A stretch of 64,000 nucleotides of DNA from Musa acuminata AAA Group (lineage: Eukaryota; Streptophyta; Magnoliopsida; Zingiberales; Musaceae), in the NCBI RefSeq assembly GCF_036884655.1, contig NC_088348.1:21455001-21519000 (forward strand), in the 5' to 3' direction. Shown piece by piece: positions 12,241 through 24,844 of this stretch (position 1 is its first letter; each line of letters begins with the position of its first letter). A program made the translations under genes and the position numbers. Below the pieces are notes generated by a model, which had not been told where the DNA came from, did no database searches, and saw only the letters and a program-made list of their open reading frames with translations.

Positions 12241-13815
12241 ATGGCATTTGCTAGAAACCAAGAGGGTCACTCAATTACACGTCTGCCCATGTTCAATGGG
12301 ACGGATTACACCTATTGGAAGACTAGAATGAGAATCTTCCTAATTTCTATAGATTTTGAGCTTTGGAATATTGTAGAAAATGGATTTCAAAAGTCTTCTC
12401 TTCCAATGATAGATTGGAATGAATTGAAGAAGAAGACTTTCGCTTTAAATGTCAAGGCTATGAATGCCTTGTTTTGTGCTTTAGATAAAAACGAGTTCAA
12501 TCGAGTTTCGATTTGTGAAACGATTTTTGATATTTGGCACACACTCAAAGTGACTCACGAAGGCACTAGTAGAGTGAAAGAGTAAAAAATCAACCTTTTA
12601 GTACATTCTTATGAATTATTTCGAATGAAACCGAGTGAGACCATTGGAGACATGTACACCCGTTTTACGAATGTCGTCAATGGTCTAAAAGGACTTGGTA
12701 AAGGTTTTTCGGATTTTGAGCTCGTTAATAAAGTTTTAAGATCCCTTCCAAAGAGTTGGGACTCTAAAGTCATGGCCATTCAAGAGGCCAAAGATTTAAA
12801 CAACTTTCCTCTTGAAGAACTAATTGGGTTACTAATAACCTATGAAATGATATGTAAAGCTCATGAAGAGCTTGAGGACACCCTTCCAAAGAACAGGAAG
12901 GATATAGCATTGAGAACACAAGAAGACCACTTGAGAGAAAACTCAAGTGATGAGGACTTTGATGATGACTTGGCACTTTTAACAAAGAAATTCAAAAAAA
13001 TCATCAAAAGAAACAAATTTAAAAATGACACTAAAAATAAATTTGAACCCAAGAAAGATTAAGTAATTTGCTACGAATGCAAGAAACCGATACACTACAA
13101 GAGTGAATGTCCCTAAGCTAAGAAGAAGACACCAAAGAAGAAGGCGCTCAAAGCAACATGGGATGACTCAAGCGCATCCGAGGAAGACGAGCCAACCAAC
13201 ATCGAGCAAGTTGCTCACTATGCACTAATGACCATTGGAGATGAGGTAACAAGTTCAATTGATGCAAATTTATCATTTGATGGACTATTAGATGCTTTTC
13301 ATGATTTATTTGATGAATGCAAATTAATTAGTAAAAAATATAAATTATTAAAAAAAGAGCATGATTCTCTTATTAGTAATTTTAATAAATTAAAAATTAA
13401 GCATAATGATAGTTTAGCTCCATGTACGAAATGCCATGATTTAGAAATACTTTAAAAGAAAAATATGCTACTTAAGAAAACCTTGGAGAAGTTTGAGGTT
13501 GGTAGCAAATCCTTGAACATGATACTTGCCAACAAGGATCACATTCATAGAAAAGACGAAATCGGATTTATGAGTAGCTCTCACCATCCAACTACCTTTT
13601 TTAAAGGCCCTATCTTGCACATTTTACCCCAAAAGAAATACAACTTTTGTTGTAAATTTGGGCATGTAACTTATCATTGTCCATTCAAAAAATGTAGTCC
13701 ACATAAATTGATTTGGGTTCTTGAACCTCAAATAACTCAATGTAACATGATAAACAATTTAGATCAATTTTTGAGGCACCTAAGGTCAAATGGGTACCTA
13801 AAAATCATCTTTTTT
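12241..13815 (+). pseudogene. Sirevirus S1 gag, disrupted
   Basis: It starts MAFARNQEGHSITRLPMFNG, aligned with the intact gag at 34888. The UBN2-type domain is readable through a stop at about 12585. A first zinc knuckle is damaged (CYECKKPIHYKSEC then a stop) and a second survives as CCKFGHVTYHC (about 13650-13680). An extra T in the T-run before the gag-pol border (13808-13819) shifts the frame relative to the intact element. Confidence 0.85.
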
Positions 13816-16800
13816 TTGTAGAAACGATTACCATCATAAGCTAGGAGCGAGAGATGGTACCTTGATAGTTGATGCTCAAGACATATGACCGGAGATTCAT
13901 CTCAATTCTTTAAGCTTACTAGCATAGACGAAGGATATTTCACATTCGGAGACAACAACAATGGTAAAATCATTGGCAAAGGAACATAGGTAACTAATCC
14001 AACTTCTTTATTGAAGATGTATTGTTAGTTGATGGCTTAAAACATAATCTCTTGAGCATTAGTCAATTATGTGATAAAGGATATATTGTTAAATTTGAAT
14101 ATAATGCTTGTATTATTGAAAAACTACACAAAAACACATCTATGATTGCATTAAAACAAAATAACATATACACCATTGATATCAATGATCTTTATAATAA
14201 AATATATTTTTTAATTTTAAATGATGATGCTTGGCTTTGGCATAGGAGATTAGGTCATGCTAGCATGAAACTAATCTCTCAAATTTTATCTAAAAAACTT
14301 ATAAGAGGAATTCCTCATATCAAGTTCATCAAAGATAATGTGTGTGATGCATATCAACTAGGAAAACAAATAAAAGATAGCTTCAAGCCTAAGAACCAAA
14401 TAAACACCTCTAGACCTTTGTAATTAATCCATATGGACTTGTTCGGACTAATTTCTACATTAAGCCTAGGAGGTAGCAAATGCGCAGTTGTCATTGTAGA
14501 TGATTAAAGTAGATACACATGGACTTATTTTTTGATACATAAAAGTGAATGCTTTAGATATTTCTCCAAGATTTTTAAACTTGTTCAAAATGAAAAGGGT
14601 TTTATGATTTCGTCAATTCGAAGTGATCACGGTGGTGAATTTTAAAATCATGATTTCTAAGAATTTTATGAATCTAATGGATACAACCATAACTTCTTTA
14701 CTCCAAGAAATCCTTAACAAAATGGAGTAGTAGAAAGAAAGAATAGAAATTTACAAGAAATGGTAAGAACCATGTTGAATGAACATAGCCTACCCAAATA
14801 TTTTTGGGGCGAAGCCGTAAACACGACATGCTATGTCATGAATAGAGTTCTAGTAAGACCCTTACTCACCAAACCTCCTTATGAGTTGTGGAACAATAAA
14901 AAACCTAATGTTTCATATTTTAAAGTTTTTGGATGTAAGTGTTTTATCTTGAATGAAAAATATGTCTTAGAAAAATTTGATGCTAAATCCGATGAAGAAA
15001 TTTTTCTTGGCTAGTCTTTGGTTTCTAAAGCATTTCGTCTCTTTAATAAAAGAACTTTAATTATAGAAGAATCCATTCATGTTATTTTTAATAAGGTTTT
15101 CGAAATTAAGAAAAATGATTTTGATGATGAAATTAATTTTGATGCTTTAAACTTAAATGAAACCCTTTCTCAATCTAGCAACTTGGATGTATCTACTTCC
15201 GAAATATCCTTACCCAAGGATTGGAAGTATGTAGATGCTTATCCTAAGGAGCTAATCATAGGAGACACATCTAAAGGGGTTCAAACACGTTCTCTTAAAA
15301 AATTTTGTGCCAACGCCGCTTTTCTCTCCCAAATTAAACCTAAATGCATTGACGAAGCCATGAAAGATAATTCATGGATTATCATAATGCAAGATGAGTT
15401 AAATCAATTTGAGAGAAATGAGGTATAGAAGCTTGTTCCTAGGCCAAATGACCATTTAGTTATTGGTATTAAATGAGTCTTTAGAAACAAGCAAAATGAA
15501 TCTGGTATCGTGGTTAGAAATAAGGCTAGATTAGTAGTCAAAGGTTTCAACCAAAAAGAATGTATCGATTACGAAGAAACCTTCGCTCTTGTGGCTTGAT
15601 TAGAAGCCATAAGGATGCTCCTTGCCTATGCTAATAGTAATAACTTTAAGTTGTTTCAAATGGATATTAAAAGTGCTTTTCTTAATGGCTTTATTTTCGA
15701 AGAAGTTTATGTTGAACAACCTCTCAGATTTGAGAATGATAGTTTCCCTAATCATGTGTTTAAATTGACTAAAACTCTTTATAGTTTAAAATAAGCCCCA
15801 AGGGCTTAGTATGAGAGATTTAGTTAATTTCTTATTGAAAATAATTTCTCTAAAGGCAAGGTCGATACTACATTGTTTATAAAAAATTTTGAAAATAATT
15901 TTCTTATTGTTCAAATTTATGTTGATGATATTATTTTCGATTCCACGAATGAATTTCTTTGTGAATCATTTGCTAAAAGTATGAGTCTTGAATTTGAAAT
16001 GAGTTTGATGGGGGAATTAACTTTCTTTTTGAGCTTACAAATCAAATAACTAAGTAATGATATATTTCTTAGTCAAACAAAATACACTTTAGATTTGCTA
16101 AAAATGTTCAATATGGATAGCTCAAAAGCTATCAACACTCCTATGAGCACCTCCACTAAGTTAAAAATTGATGAAAGTGGAAAAAACTTTGATCAAAAAG
16201 CTTATAGGGGTATGATAGAAAGTTTACTTTACCTCACTGCAATTAGACCGGATATCATGTTTAGTGTAGGACTTTATGCTAGGTTTCAATCTAATCCTAA
16301 GATATCTCATCTTAAAGCAGTTAAAAGAATACTTAGATATCTTAAATGTACCACTAATCTAGGATTATGGTATCTAAAATCCGAGAACTTTGAACTAATT
16401 GCATATGCTGATATGGATTTTGCTGGATATAGATTAGATAGAAAAAACACATCCGGAACATGTCAGTTTTTAGGACACGCACTTGTTTTTTGGTCATCCA
16501 AGAAACAAAACTCGGTTACACTATCTATAACCGAAGCTGAGTACATTGCAGCTAGTGCATGCTGTGCACAAGTTATGTGGATAAAAAACACTTTAGAGGA
16601 TTATAAGGTTCATCTTAAAAATATTTTCATAAAATATGATAACACAAGTATAATATGTTTAACAAAGAATCTCATTCAACACTCTAGAACAAAATATATT
16701 GATATTAGGTATCACTTTATACGAGATCATGTCACTAATCATGATGTAATCCTAGAGTTTATTGATACAAAATATCAATTAGCCGATATTTTTACAAATC

Positions 16801-16850
16801 CTTTAAGTGAAGAATAATTTGATTTTATTAGAAGAGAGTTAGGAATGTTA
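13816..16850 (+). pseudogene. Sirevirus S1 pol, disrupted (protease, integrase, RT, RNase H)
   Basis: Order as in Copia: protease remnant near 13850-13890; integrase zinc domain [11 protein letters not shown] (14236-14270) and core; integrase end [23 protein letters not shown] with IYVDDIIF near 15918; RNase H with [25 protein letters not shown] and IRYHFIRDHVT to 16820. Numerous in-frame TAG/TAA (for example YSLK*APRA near 15790) show long inactivity. Confidence 0.9.
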
Positions 16851-18133
16851 ATCTGTCTGAATGCATGAATTTATTAAATTTTATTTTTGAAATTTCTTGA
16901 TTCTTTGATCAATCACTTAAATTCTGTACTACAAATTTTACATGACGATAAGATTGTGTGCCTCAATATCATATTTACTTTCATGATTAAATATTAAGAA
17001 GTTTTAATCATACATCGGATTCTTAATCTTTGAGTACTACAAAGCACTAATGATTTTGCCTCATGCAAGTAGTGATGACAAGCTATGACAAAACACTTTA
17101 TAAATGCATGAAATTGATGTATATTTTCTTTTCAGACTATCTTTCACTTAATGTATTTCTTGAATGGAGTTTTCATGAGTCTATGCCAAATCAAGTTTAT
17201 TTCATATCCTTGCTCCATCATTTAATGATTTTTGATACATAGAAGTCATTGACAAATGCATCTCTCGGATTTATCACTTGTGAATTTTTATTGAGAAATA
17301 GATTAGATGTGATGATCCTCTCATTATGAAGATTAATTCTCGAAATTTCTTTTATCCTTCATATGATGATTCTTTCACATGAATTCTTTCTTAATGAAGG
17401 AAGAATTTTTTTTTGAACACTTGCAAGAATGAGGATTTAATTTCACATGAATATCTTGATCCTTGTGAAAAATGAAACATGATTTAATGACACTCTTTTA
17501 TCATTTTTAACTTCATTCAAAGTTGGTTCTCAATGGTTTTTCCTCCTTACTTTCCTCCTTCATGAGAAGTTTTAATGAAAAATAAAAAGAGAGAAGTTGA
17601 TGGAAACCATCTCGTTAAATATTTATAACTTTTAATGTGAGAATTTTTGAATGATATCATGTCATGAATGCTTGAAATATGATTTGTATGAATTTCCTTA
17701 CAATTTGAAATATGACATAAATTTTTACCACACTTGTATATATTGTTGAATCTTTCTCCTTTTTGTTGATGACAAATAGAGAGAAATAATACCAAAATGT
17801 GGTAAATTGATGATAAACGTATGCAATTTATTGATGATAAATATATCTAATTTTACAAATTAATATCTTAGAATAATGAATTGCTATGTTTGTCATCCTT
17901 CATAATTTGAAATATAAGACTTGAAAATGGATGTCATTCCTTGACATCATGTTAGATCATGATAGGAATCATGATGTGAGTATTGATAAGTTTAAATAAA
18001 CTTAACTTATCAATATGTCTCTTGAATTCGGCTTTGAATTCAAGAATGACTTTTCTCAAGTATAACATATAGATAGGGGGAGTTAAGGTTAACTCCATCA
18101 TTAATTGATTGTCATCATAAAAAAAGGAGAGAT
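16851..18133 (+). other. Non-coding 3' region of S1 with polypurine tracts
   Basis: No ORF of interest. AT-rich sequence carries TTGTTGATGACAAATAGAGAG (17761-17781), AGATAGGGGGAGTTAAGG (18071-18088) and the LTR-adjacent AAAAAGGAGAGAT (18121-18133). These repeat the pattern seen before the 3' LTR of the intact Sirevirus and match the multiple polypurine tracts typical of the genus. Confidence 0.75.
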
Positions 18134-19442
18134 TGTTGAATCTCGGATTTTGATGATGAAGTCAATTGTAATTTATTTGATCTAATCTATATGTTGAGAA
18201 AAGTGTGCAGGATTAACTATGATGGCAGTAAGATATGCAGCAGGTATTGTGCCGGAGTCAAGATCGAGATCACGTTGGGAGTTCGAGAGTTCATCGGAAG
18301 TCTGGACGTTCGTCGAAAGTTCTACGGGAACCAATCGAGAAGTCCAGAAGCTTGCCATAGAAACTCGTCGGAACTCGCCGAGAAGATCGTCGTAAAGTCT
18401 AGGAGCTTGTTGGGAGTCCGCTGGAGCATTGCCGAGAGTTCGTCGGATGTTCGCTGGAAGTACATCGGAAGCTCGTCGGAAGTGCGATTGACGCACCGGA
18501 ACATGAATTACAGTAATTATGCTTTAATTATCATAGTTAGAGTGTAAATTAAGTTAGGATTGGGAGGTAATCCCACTAACTTAATTAGGGACCAACTGGG
18601 CCCTAAGTTGGGCTGGTTTGGGCCGGATTCAAGGTTCAACCAGGACTCAGAATTCCCGACCGATGGTGGCACCGCTAGGAACGCGCCAGGAACAACGGTG
18701 GCACCGCTTGGGAGACTCGATCTCCCAAGAATTCTGGGCGATGGTACCATTAGAGCTCGATCTCTGAGCTCTGTCAAGCGGTAGTACCACCCAGATTGAG
18801 TGGTAGTACCACCCAATGTCAGATGTCAGGCAGTAGTACCGCCTAATAATGGCGGTGGTACCGTCAGGACCCCAAAAATCCGAGATGAGACACTTTTTGA
18901 CTCCATTTTTGAAAGTCATTGAGGTCTATAAATACCCCACCCTTTTCTGCATGAAAGGGCACGAAAACTTGATATATTCTTTAGTCTTTGAAGTGTTAAA
19001 GAGTTGTAAAAGTGCTCGAGTTCTCCTCTTCAAGAGAGAAAGTGAGACTTGTAAGGGTTCTCTCCTAAACCAGTGAAAAGGAGAAAGCGTTGTAAAAGAG
19101 GTGGTTGGTCTTCACCTATTGAAGGAAGACCTTTAGTGGACGTCGGAGACCATGTCGGAGGAGGAATTCGAAAGTGGATGTAGGTCACGATTGACCGAAC
19201 CACTCTAACTCTGGTTTGCATTTCATTTTAAGCAATCTTCTTTAATTGTAAATCATTTTATAGCAAAGTACTTCTTCTCCTCATCTTGCTTTCACTACAC
19301 TTACGCTCTCTTACGTTTTAAAGTTATTATCTTTCCGAATCGATTTCCTTCGAATGTACGAAATATTTTCTGAAATCACATAAGTTTTTCGCTACACTAA
19401 TTCAAACCCCCCCTCTCTCTTAGTGTGCTCTTGATCCTAATA
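18134..19442 (+). repeat. 3' LTR of Sirevirus S1
   Basis: Begins TGTTGAATCTCGG; ends GATCCTAATA (decayed CA). 1309 bp, with a palindrome cluster at about 18660-18870 and a TATA box (TATAAATA, 18927-18934). It lacks some blocks of the 5' LTR. Confidence 0.9.
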
Positions 19443-20109
19443 ATGTCATCCACGGCCGACCAACTCTTAACAAGCTGAAGGCAGTCATATCCGCCTACCA
19501 TTGTGCCCTGAAGTTCCCGACTTCCTTGGGGGTCAGGGTGGTCCAAAGCGACCCAAAAGAATCCTGACAATGCTATCTGACAGCGGTTACTATACCGAAA
19601 TGGCCGCGACCCATCCAACCACCCCCAGACCCTCGTAATGACTTCAAAACACCAACACACCCAGAACTAATGAAGCAATTGATCGAGGTCCCCTTGAGAA
19701 GAGGTCGACCCAATAAAGTTGTTAAAGTTGGGATGACGTTGCCATAAAAGGACCAAATACAACTTGCTATTTTTTTGAAAGAAAATGTCGACGTGTTCGC
19801 GTGGTGCCCGTAAGACATGCTCAGGGTCGACCCAGAAGTCATGCGGCACCACCTCAACATCCGCCCCAAGGCACGTCCTATGAAGCAGAGGCCAAGAAAA
19901 TTCACTCTAGACCGACAAAAGGCAATCGACGACGAGGTGGATCGCCTCATGGGCGTAGGGTTCATATCCAAGATGAGATACCCTCAGTGGTTGTTAAATG
20001 TAGTCCTTGTTAAGGAGCCAAATGGAAGCTGAATGATGCGTATCGACTATACCGATCTCAACCGAGCATGCCTCAAAGATTGCTCTCCACTCCCAAGGAT
20101 AGACCAGCT
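19443..20109 (+). pseudogene. Tat-type Gypsy protease end to RT start
   Basis: It continues the protease interrupted at 10750: HGRPTLNKLKAVISAYHCALKFPT is the conserved post-protease segment. It then runs to the RT entry: VDVFAWC, MRHHLNIRPKARPMKQRPRKF, IDDEVDRLMGVGFISKMRYPQWLLNVVLVKEPNGS, DYTDLNRACLKDCSPLPRIDQL. Several stops are present. The frame is cut at 20109 by the chromovirus LTR and resumes at 25626. Confidence 0.85.
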
Positions 20110-20871
20110 TGTCACATGCTTAGCTGGAATTGCCTAAGTCATGAGGCATCCTTGCAGCCAAGACGTGAACTAAGCTTGCATTGCCTAAGTCGTGAAGCAC
20201 CCTCACGCCAACTTCTCAGACTTAGCTGGGATTGTCTAAGTCTTGATATGCCCTTACGATATGTGTCCACAAAGGTCAACCAATTTGTAACCTCACTCAG
20301 GTCCCGAAGGACCTGTAAAAGAGAAAGTTGATTAGTTCGAAGAACGAGTGACGAATAAGTCCCGATGTCTCGCGAAGAGGGAAGCTTTACAAGCAATTTA
20401 GCGAGCACCTACGTGCAAGAGAGAAAACAAAGAAAGGAGGAAAATAAGGACTTTAGAGGGTTGAACGAACAGCTGCAAGTCCACAAACAACTGCTCACTG
20501 GGTGCCGGGCGTGAAGGCAAGTTTCCGTCAAGAAAACATGCGAACTTGTGAAGATTGTCCAATGCTCGACACTATACCGAAGCCCTATCCCCCATGGTGC
20601 CACCCGGGTGGTTCCAAGGTGCTGAGATGGCTGACGTTTCGCACGCGATAGCGGGCTGCAGAAAATAGTCCGTGGCCATTTTGGGCTATTTTGCTCGGTG
20701 CTGTGAGTGGTCGCATTGTAGTGCTATAGCCTATTCGAACTTACATTTTTACAAGCAAAAGAATATAAAATGAAGGCAAAACATGCTGCCAAGCATCTGT
20801 ACATGTAAATAAAAGTGACAAATGGTTCATTGAACGAAATTGCTACAGGTATGCGCCGATCATTCGTGACA
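20110..20871 (-). repeat. 3' LTR of the minus-strand chromovirus
   Basis: A 762-bp LTR paired with 24845-25621. Its minus-strand start (20871) is preceded by TGGGGGAGAA, the polypurine tract. Near its far end it holds three staggered copies of a CTTAGCTGGAATTGCCTAAG-type segment (20116-20255). Confidence 0.9.
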
Positions 20872-20879
20872 TTCTCCCC

Positions 20880-23800
20880 CACTTAAACTATCAACGCCCT
20901 CGTCGATGTTTGTTAGTAGTTGTTGATGATTGCTTCTTCATATTGAAGGGTGTCTTCGAGCTCCTAACTGGTTTCGATTTGGGGAAGCTTTCGCTACTTC
21001 ACCAAGTACTCGGTCTACTTAGCTCTATTGGGTAGCTTTATCTTGCAATCCGCTAAAATGATTTCAACTCGCGTCTCGTAGGAGGCTCTGGTGGGGGGTA
21101 GCTGAGTTGGAACACTTCGAGAAGCATCTTACGGATCTGAGTGGTAGGCCTTTAAGTTGTTGGTGTGAAAAGTATTTTGAATTTTGAGTCATGCCGGCAA
21201 TTGTAACTTGTAGGAGACGTTGCCCACCCTACTGATAATTGGGAAAGGTCTTTCATACTTACACATCAATCCTTTGTATACTTTATTCTTAAAGAATTTG
21301 AGTGATATTAGTTAGAGCTTTACCAACACCAAATCGCTGACTGTGAACTCCTGTGATCGCCTTCCTAAGTCTGCCCACTTCTTTATCTTTTTGGCTGCCT
21401 TCTCCAAGTAAGTCCGTACAATATCTATATTTCGGTATCATTCTTTTGCAAAGTGATATGCTGACGGACTACTCCCAGTATATCTAATAGCCAAGGTGTG
21501 AGAGGTTGACGGTTGTTGTCCTGTGATGATCTCGAAAAGGCTCTTGTTGGATGCAGAACTCCACTGCAAATTTGTTAGAACTCTAGCTTGGAGAGTCATA
21601 ATTGAGAGGGACATTCATGTAAAATTATTAGGACTCTAGCTAGGAGAGTCCTAATTGAGAGGGACATTCTGTTAGAACTCTAGCTAGGAGAGTCCTAATT
21701 GAGAGGGGCATTCATGTAGGAGGTTTTTTCTTAGAGAAGAATTAGGAGTTGTAAGGGAATAGAAGTCTTGAGTAGGAGTCCTATTAGGAGTTGGTTAGAA
21801 GTAAGAGTCTTAAGTAGGAGTCCTATTAGGAGTTAGGGTTTAGAAGCCCTATAAATAGTCATGTATTCCTTCTCTTTTCATAAGCAATAGATGAATCTTT
21901 TATGCAGCCTTTGAGCAGCAACTTGGAGGGAGGAACCCCTATAGAGTTCCAAGGAGGCCGATCCCCTAAAGAGATCAACCCCAAGTTTAGAATCTGCAAG
22001 GGTTCTAACAAAATTGTAGGAGAATTGGGCTATGTACAACAACTTCACCCAATCTCGTTGGTTGGCACTCACGTAGTGCCGAAGATATTGCTCTAGGAGC
22101 AAGTTTATCCTTTCGGTTTGGCCGTCTATCTAGGGGTGGAGACTCGTGGAAAAATATAACTTAGACCCCAATAATTTGAATAGATCGGTTCAGAATCGTC
22201 CCAGGAATTGAGTGTCTCAATCACTGAAGATATTATGTGGGACTCCCCAATACTTCACCACATTCTTCATCATCAGCTTGGATGCCTCCTCTGTTGAACA
22301 GTGTAGGGGCACAGTAATGAAAGTTGCAAACTTTGAAAATCGATTGACTACTAGGAGTATTGATCCCAGTCCCCCTATTGCCGGCAAGCTTGATATGCAG
22401 TCCAAGGAAATACTCTCCCATGACCTTTCTGGTATGGAAAATGACTCTGAAAGCCCCACCGGCTTCCGTTGCTCCACCTTGTTTGGTTGGTAAGTGAGGC
22501 ATGTTCAAACACATTCCTCCACATCAGTCCTCATCTTTGGCCAGTAGAAGACCCTCTCCATAAGAACCAAGGTTCTATGAATGCCCAAATGTCTAGCCCA
22601 AAGGGAATCGTGACACTCTCTTAAGAGTTCACGCCTCAAATTGTCCACTCGAGGAACATAAACCCTATTCCATTTTGTTTAAACGAGTCCCTCCATGACC
22701 TAAAATCATCGTGCCTTGCCTTCTTTGATGAGCTGCATCAGGGTTACTGCTTGGGGATCACTATACAGTCCATCCCTGATCCTGGAATGGAAGTTGGAGT
22801 GTAATTGACTTGCTTGGCCTCTGCCCTCCAATTGTATGGCGTTCACTCGCTCCACCTTTCGGCTCAATGCATCGGCCACTACATTTGCTTTTCCCGGCTT
22901 ATACTCCATTGCCATATCAAACTTAGTTAGGAAGTCTTGCCATCGTGTTTGCTTTGGGGAGAGTTTCTTCTGGGTTTGAAAATAGCTTAAAGCGATGTTG
23001 TCTGTCCTTGGCACAAATCGCGATCCACAAAGATAATGCCGCCAAACTCGTAGATAGTGGACCACCGCTATCATCTCCTTCTCATGCACTAGATACCGTC
23101 GCTCGGTCTCATTGAGCTTGCAGCTCTCGTAGGCCACCGGATGACTCTCCTGTATGATTACTCCCCCAATAGCGAAGTCTGAAGCATATGTATGGACTTC
23201 AAAGGGCTCCTCATAGTCCGACAATTTAAGCACCGGTTCTTCCAACACAATAGCCTTCAGATCTAAGAATGCAACTTCACATTTGTCAGACCACCTCTAA
23301 GGCTGCTCCTTCTTCAGTAACTCCATCAGTGGAGTTGCACGCTTCGAATACCCCGCTATGAAGCATCGATAGTAGTTAACGAAACCAAGGAAGGATCTCA
23401 ACTCTGGCACCTTCTTTGGTGTTCACCATTCTGCAACAGCTTGCACCTTTGATTGGTCTATCCGAATGGAGCCATCACTGATTCGATGCCTAAAAAATAA
23501 GATCTCTATTTGAACAAAGTAGCACTTCTCCCTCTTCATGAATAAAGTGTTCTCCCTAAGAACCTTAAAAATTATCCGAAGGTGCTCGATATGTTCCTCG
23601 AGCGTTTGGCTGTAGACGATGATATCATCCAAGTAGATGACCACAAACTTATCCAAATACTCTTTAAATAATTGGTTCATAAGAGTATAGAACATGGCCA
23701 GAGCATTGGTTAAGCAGAAAGGCATCATTAAGAACTCAAACGCTCCATACTTGGTCACGCAGGTAGTCTTCACTTCGTCGCTTTTAGTAATGCGCACCTG

Positions 23801-23990
23801 CTAGTACCCTGACCGGAGGTCAAGTTTGGAGAAATACTTGGCCTTGCCCAATTGGTCGAACAAGTACGTGATGAGTGGGATTGGGTACTTGTTCTTCACT
23901 GTCACTTTGTTGAGGGCTCGATAATCGATGCATAGTCGGAGGCTCCCATCTTATTTCTTTTGGATTGGGTACTTGTTCTTCACTGTCTCA
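20880..23990 (-). pseudogene. Chromovirus pol relic: RT, RNase H, integrase, chromodomain
   Basis: RT: 23990-23423, with VKNKYPIP near 23900, GAFEFLMMPF and YLDDIIVYS (about 23645-23615). RNase H: 23248-22706, with YASDFAIGGVI, NETERRYLVHEKEM, FLTKFDMAMEYKPGKANVVADALSR. Integrase: about 22510-21090, core fragments DCISSLP and VNRFSKFATFI, then [21 protein letters not shown] and IAQFSYN, interrupted by a solo LTR. A chromodomain-like EYLVKWRSFP lies at about 21010-20980. Chromodomains direct integration to heterochromatin in this lineage. Many stops; dead. Confidence 0.85.
21573..22010 (+). repeat. Solo LTR inserted in chromovirus integrase
   Basis: It begins TGTTAGAACTC, ends GGTTCTAACA and is flanked by AAATT on both sides (21568-21572, 22011-22015). 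It carries a TATA box (CTATAAATAG, 21850-21859). No internal region or second LTR is present, hence a solo LTR. Its first about 50 bp (a hairpin, TTAGGACTCT with AGAGTCCTAA) occur three times in series (21573, about 21629, 21670). A relative is at 26116-26665. Orientation is taken from the TATA box. Confidence 0.85.
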
Positions 23991-23999
23991 ACTTCCTCC

Positions 24000-24842
24000 T
24001 TGTGAGGAACTCTATGTTCTCGGGTAGAAACTGAGTTCTCAACTCTCGATTTAAGTCCTCCCATGTGTCCACCCAACACCGACCTTGTTAGATCTCCTCC
24101 CAACGGGTTCACCACCAAAGTTTTACATCCCCATTCAAATACATGGTTGCTATTGAAACTTTGGTTTCTTCAAAATCAGGCCTCGTAGCTCGAAAGTATT
24201 GTTCCATGTCGAACAAAATATTCTCGAGCTCTTTGGCATCTCGGGCATCTCGGGCACCTCCATAACAATGCGGCTCGGATGCCCTTAAGTTTTATGGCGG
24301 TGCAATGGGGGTATTGCTTCCTCTTGCATTCAGTGCCTTTATGAGCATAGTCACCCTGGAAGTGAGTTCTGCAACGACTTCCTGTAGATGTTGCACGGAG
24401 TCTTTGATGTTGTCCGATAATCAATTTATTAAGGCCTCGACCTTGTCGATTCATGATTCAGCTTCTTCTTGCGAGCTTTCTACCCCAAGAAGTCTTTGCT
24501 GGCCTTGGTAGAGTTCCTCCAAACTTGCTTCAAGAACATCCAAAAGGGTTTCCGCCATTGTGAGTCTCTCCTTATGGCTCTTCTTCTCGATTAGTGCTCT
24601 AGATTGTGTCTCCTTTGCTCGCGGAGAGTAGCCAATTTCTCACTCATCGTCTTCGCTACCACGATCCTCCAAAGTAGCTCCAATGACATGAGAGCGAGTT
24701 TGCACTTGCAGCCCACCTGCGGTTGCTTGGGGCAAAGGTCCGGCTTACCTCGCCTTGCTTGATTTGCCACGATACTTTGCCATAGTGAAATTATAAAGTT
24801 TCTTCGCTGTTTGCTCGAATTGCTTGCCTGCTTTGATACCAT
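24000..24842 (-). pseudogene. Chromovirus gag fragment
   Basis: Broken frames from 24842 down include MSEKLATLREQRRHNLEH and, near 24210-24060, MEQYFRATRPDFEE, VSIATMYLNGDVK, WWRRWEE and TWEDLNRELR, the Retrotrans_gag signature of chromoviruses. The sequence then jumps to RT, so the zinc knuckle, protease and RT start are deleted. A 26-bp segment with GGTACTTGTTCTTCACTGTC occurs twice at the junction (23879-23904, 23961-23986). Confidence 0.6.
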
Positions 24843-24844
24843 AA

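Larger units (their letters stand above)
10751..19442 (+). mobile_element. Degenerate full-length Sirevirus-type Copia element (S1)
   Basis: Two LTRs (10751-12190, 18134-19442), primer site, gag, pol and polypurine tract are all present in order, but the coding regions are full of stops. No envelope-like ORF follows pol. It lies in the Tat protease; the flanking 5 bp are ACATC (10746-10750) and ATGTC (19443-19447), which both derive from ACGTC by one CpG transition each. Confidence 0.9.

Noticed and set aside
21902..22493. Plus-strand ORFs of 64 and 93 aa
   Set aside because: The first is LTR sequence of the solo LTR, the second is antisense to chromovirus integrase.
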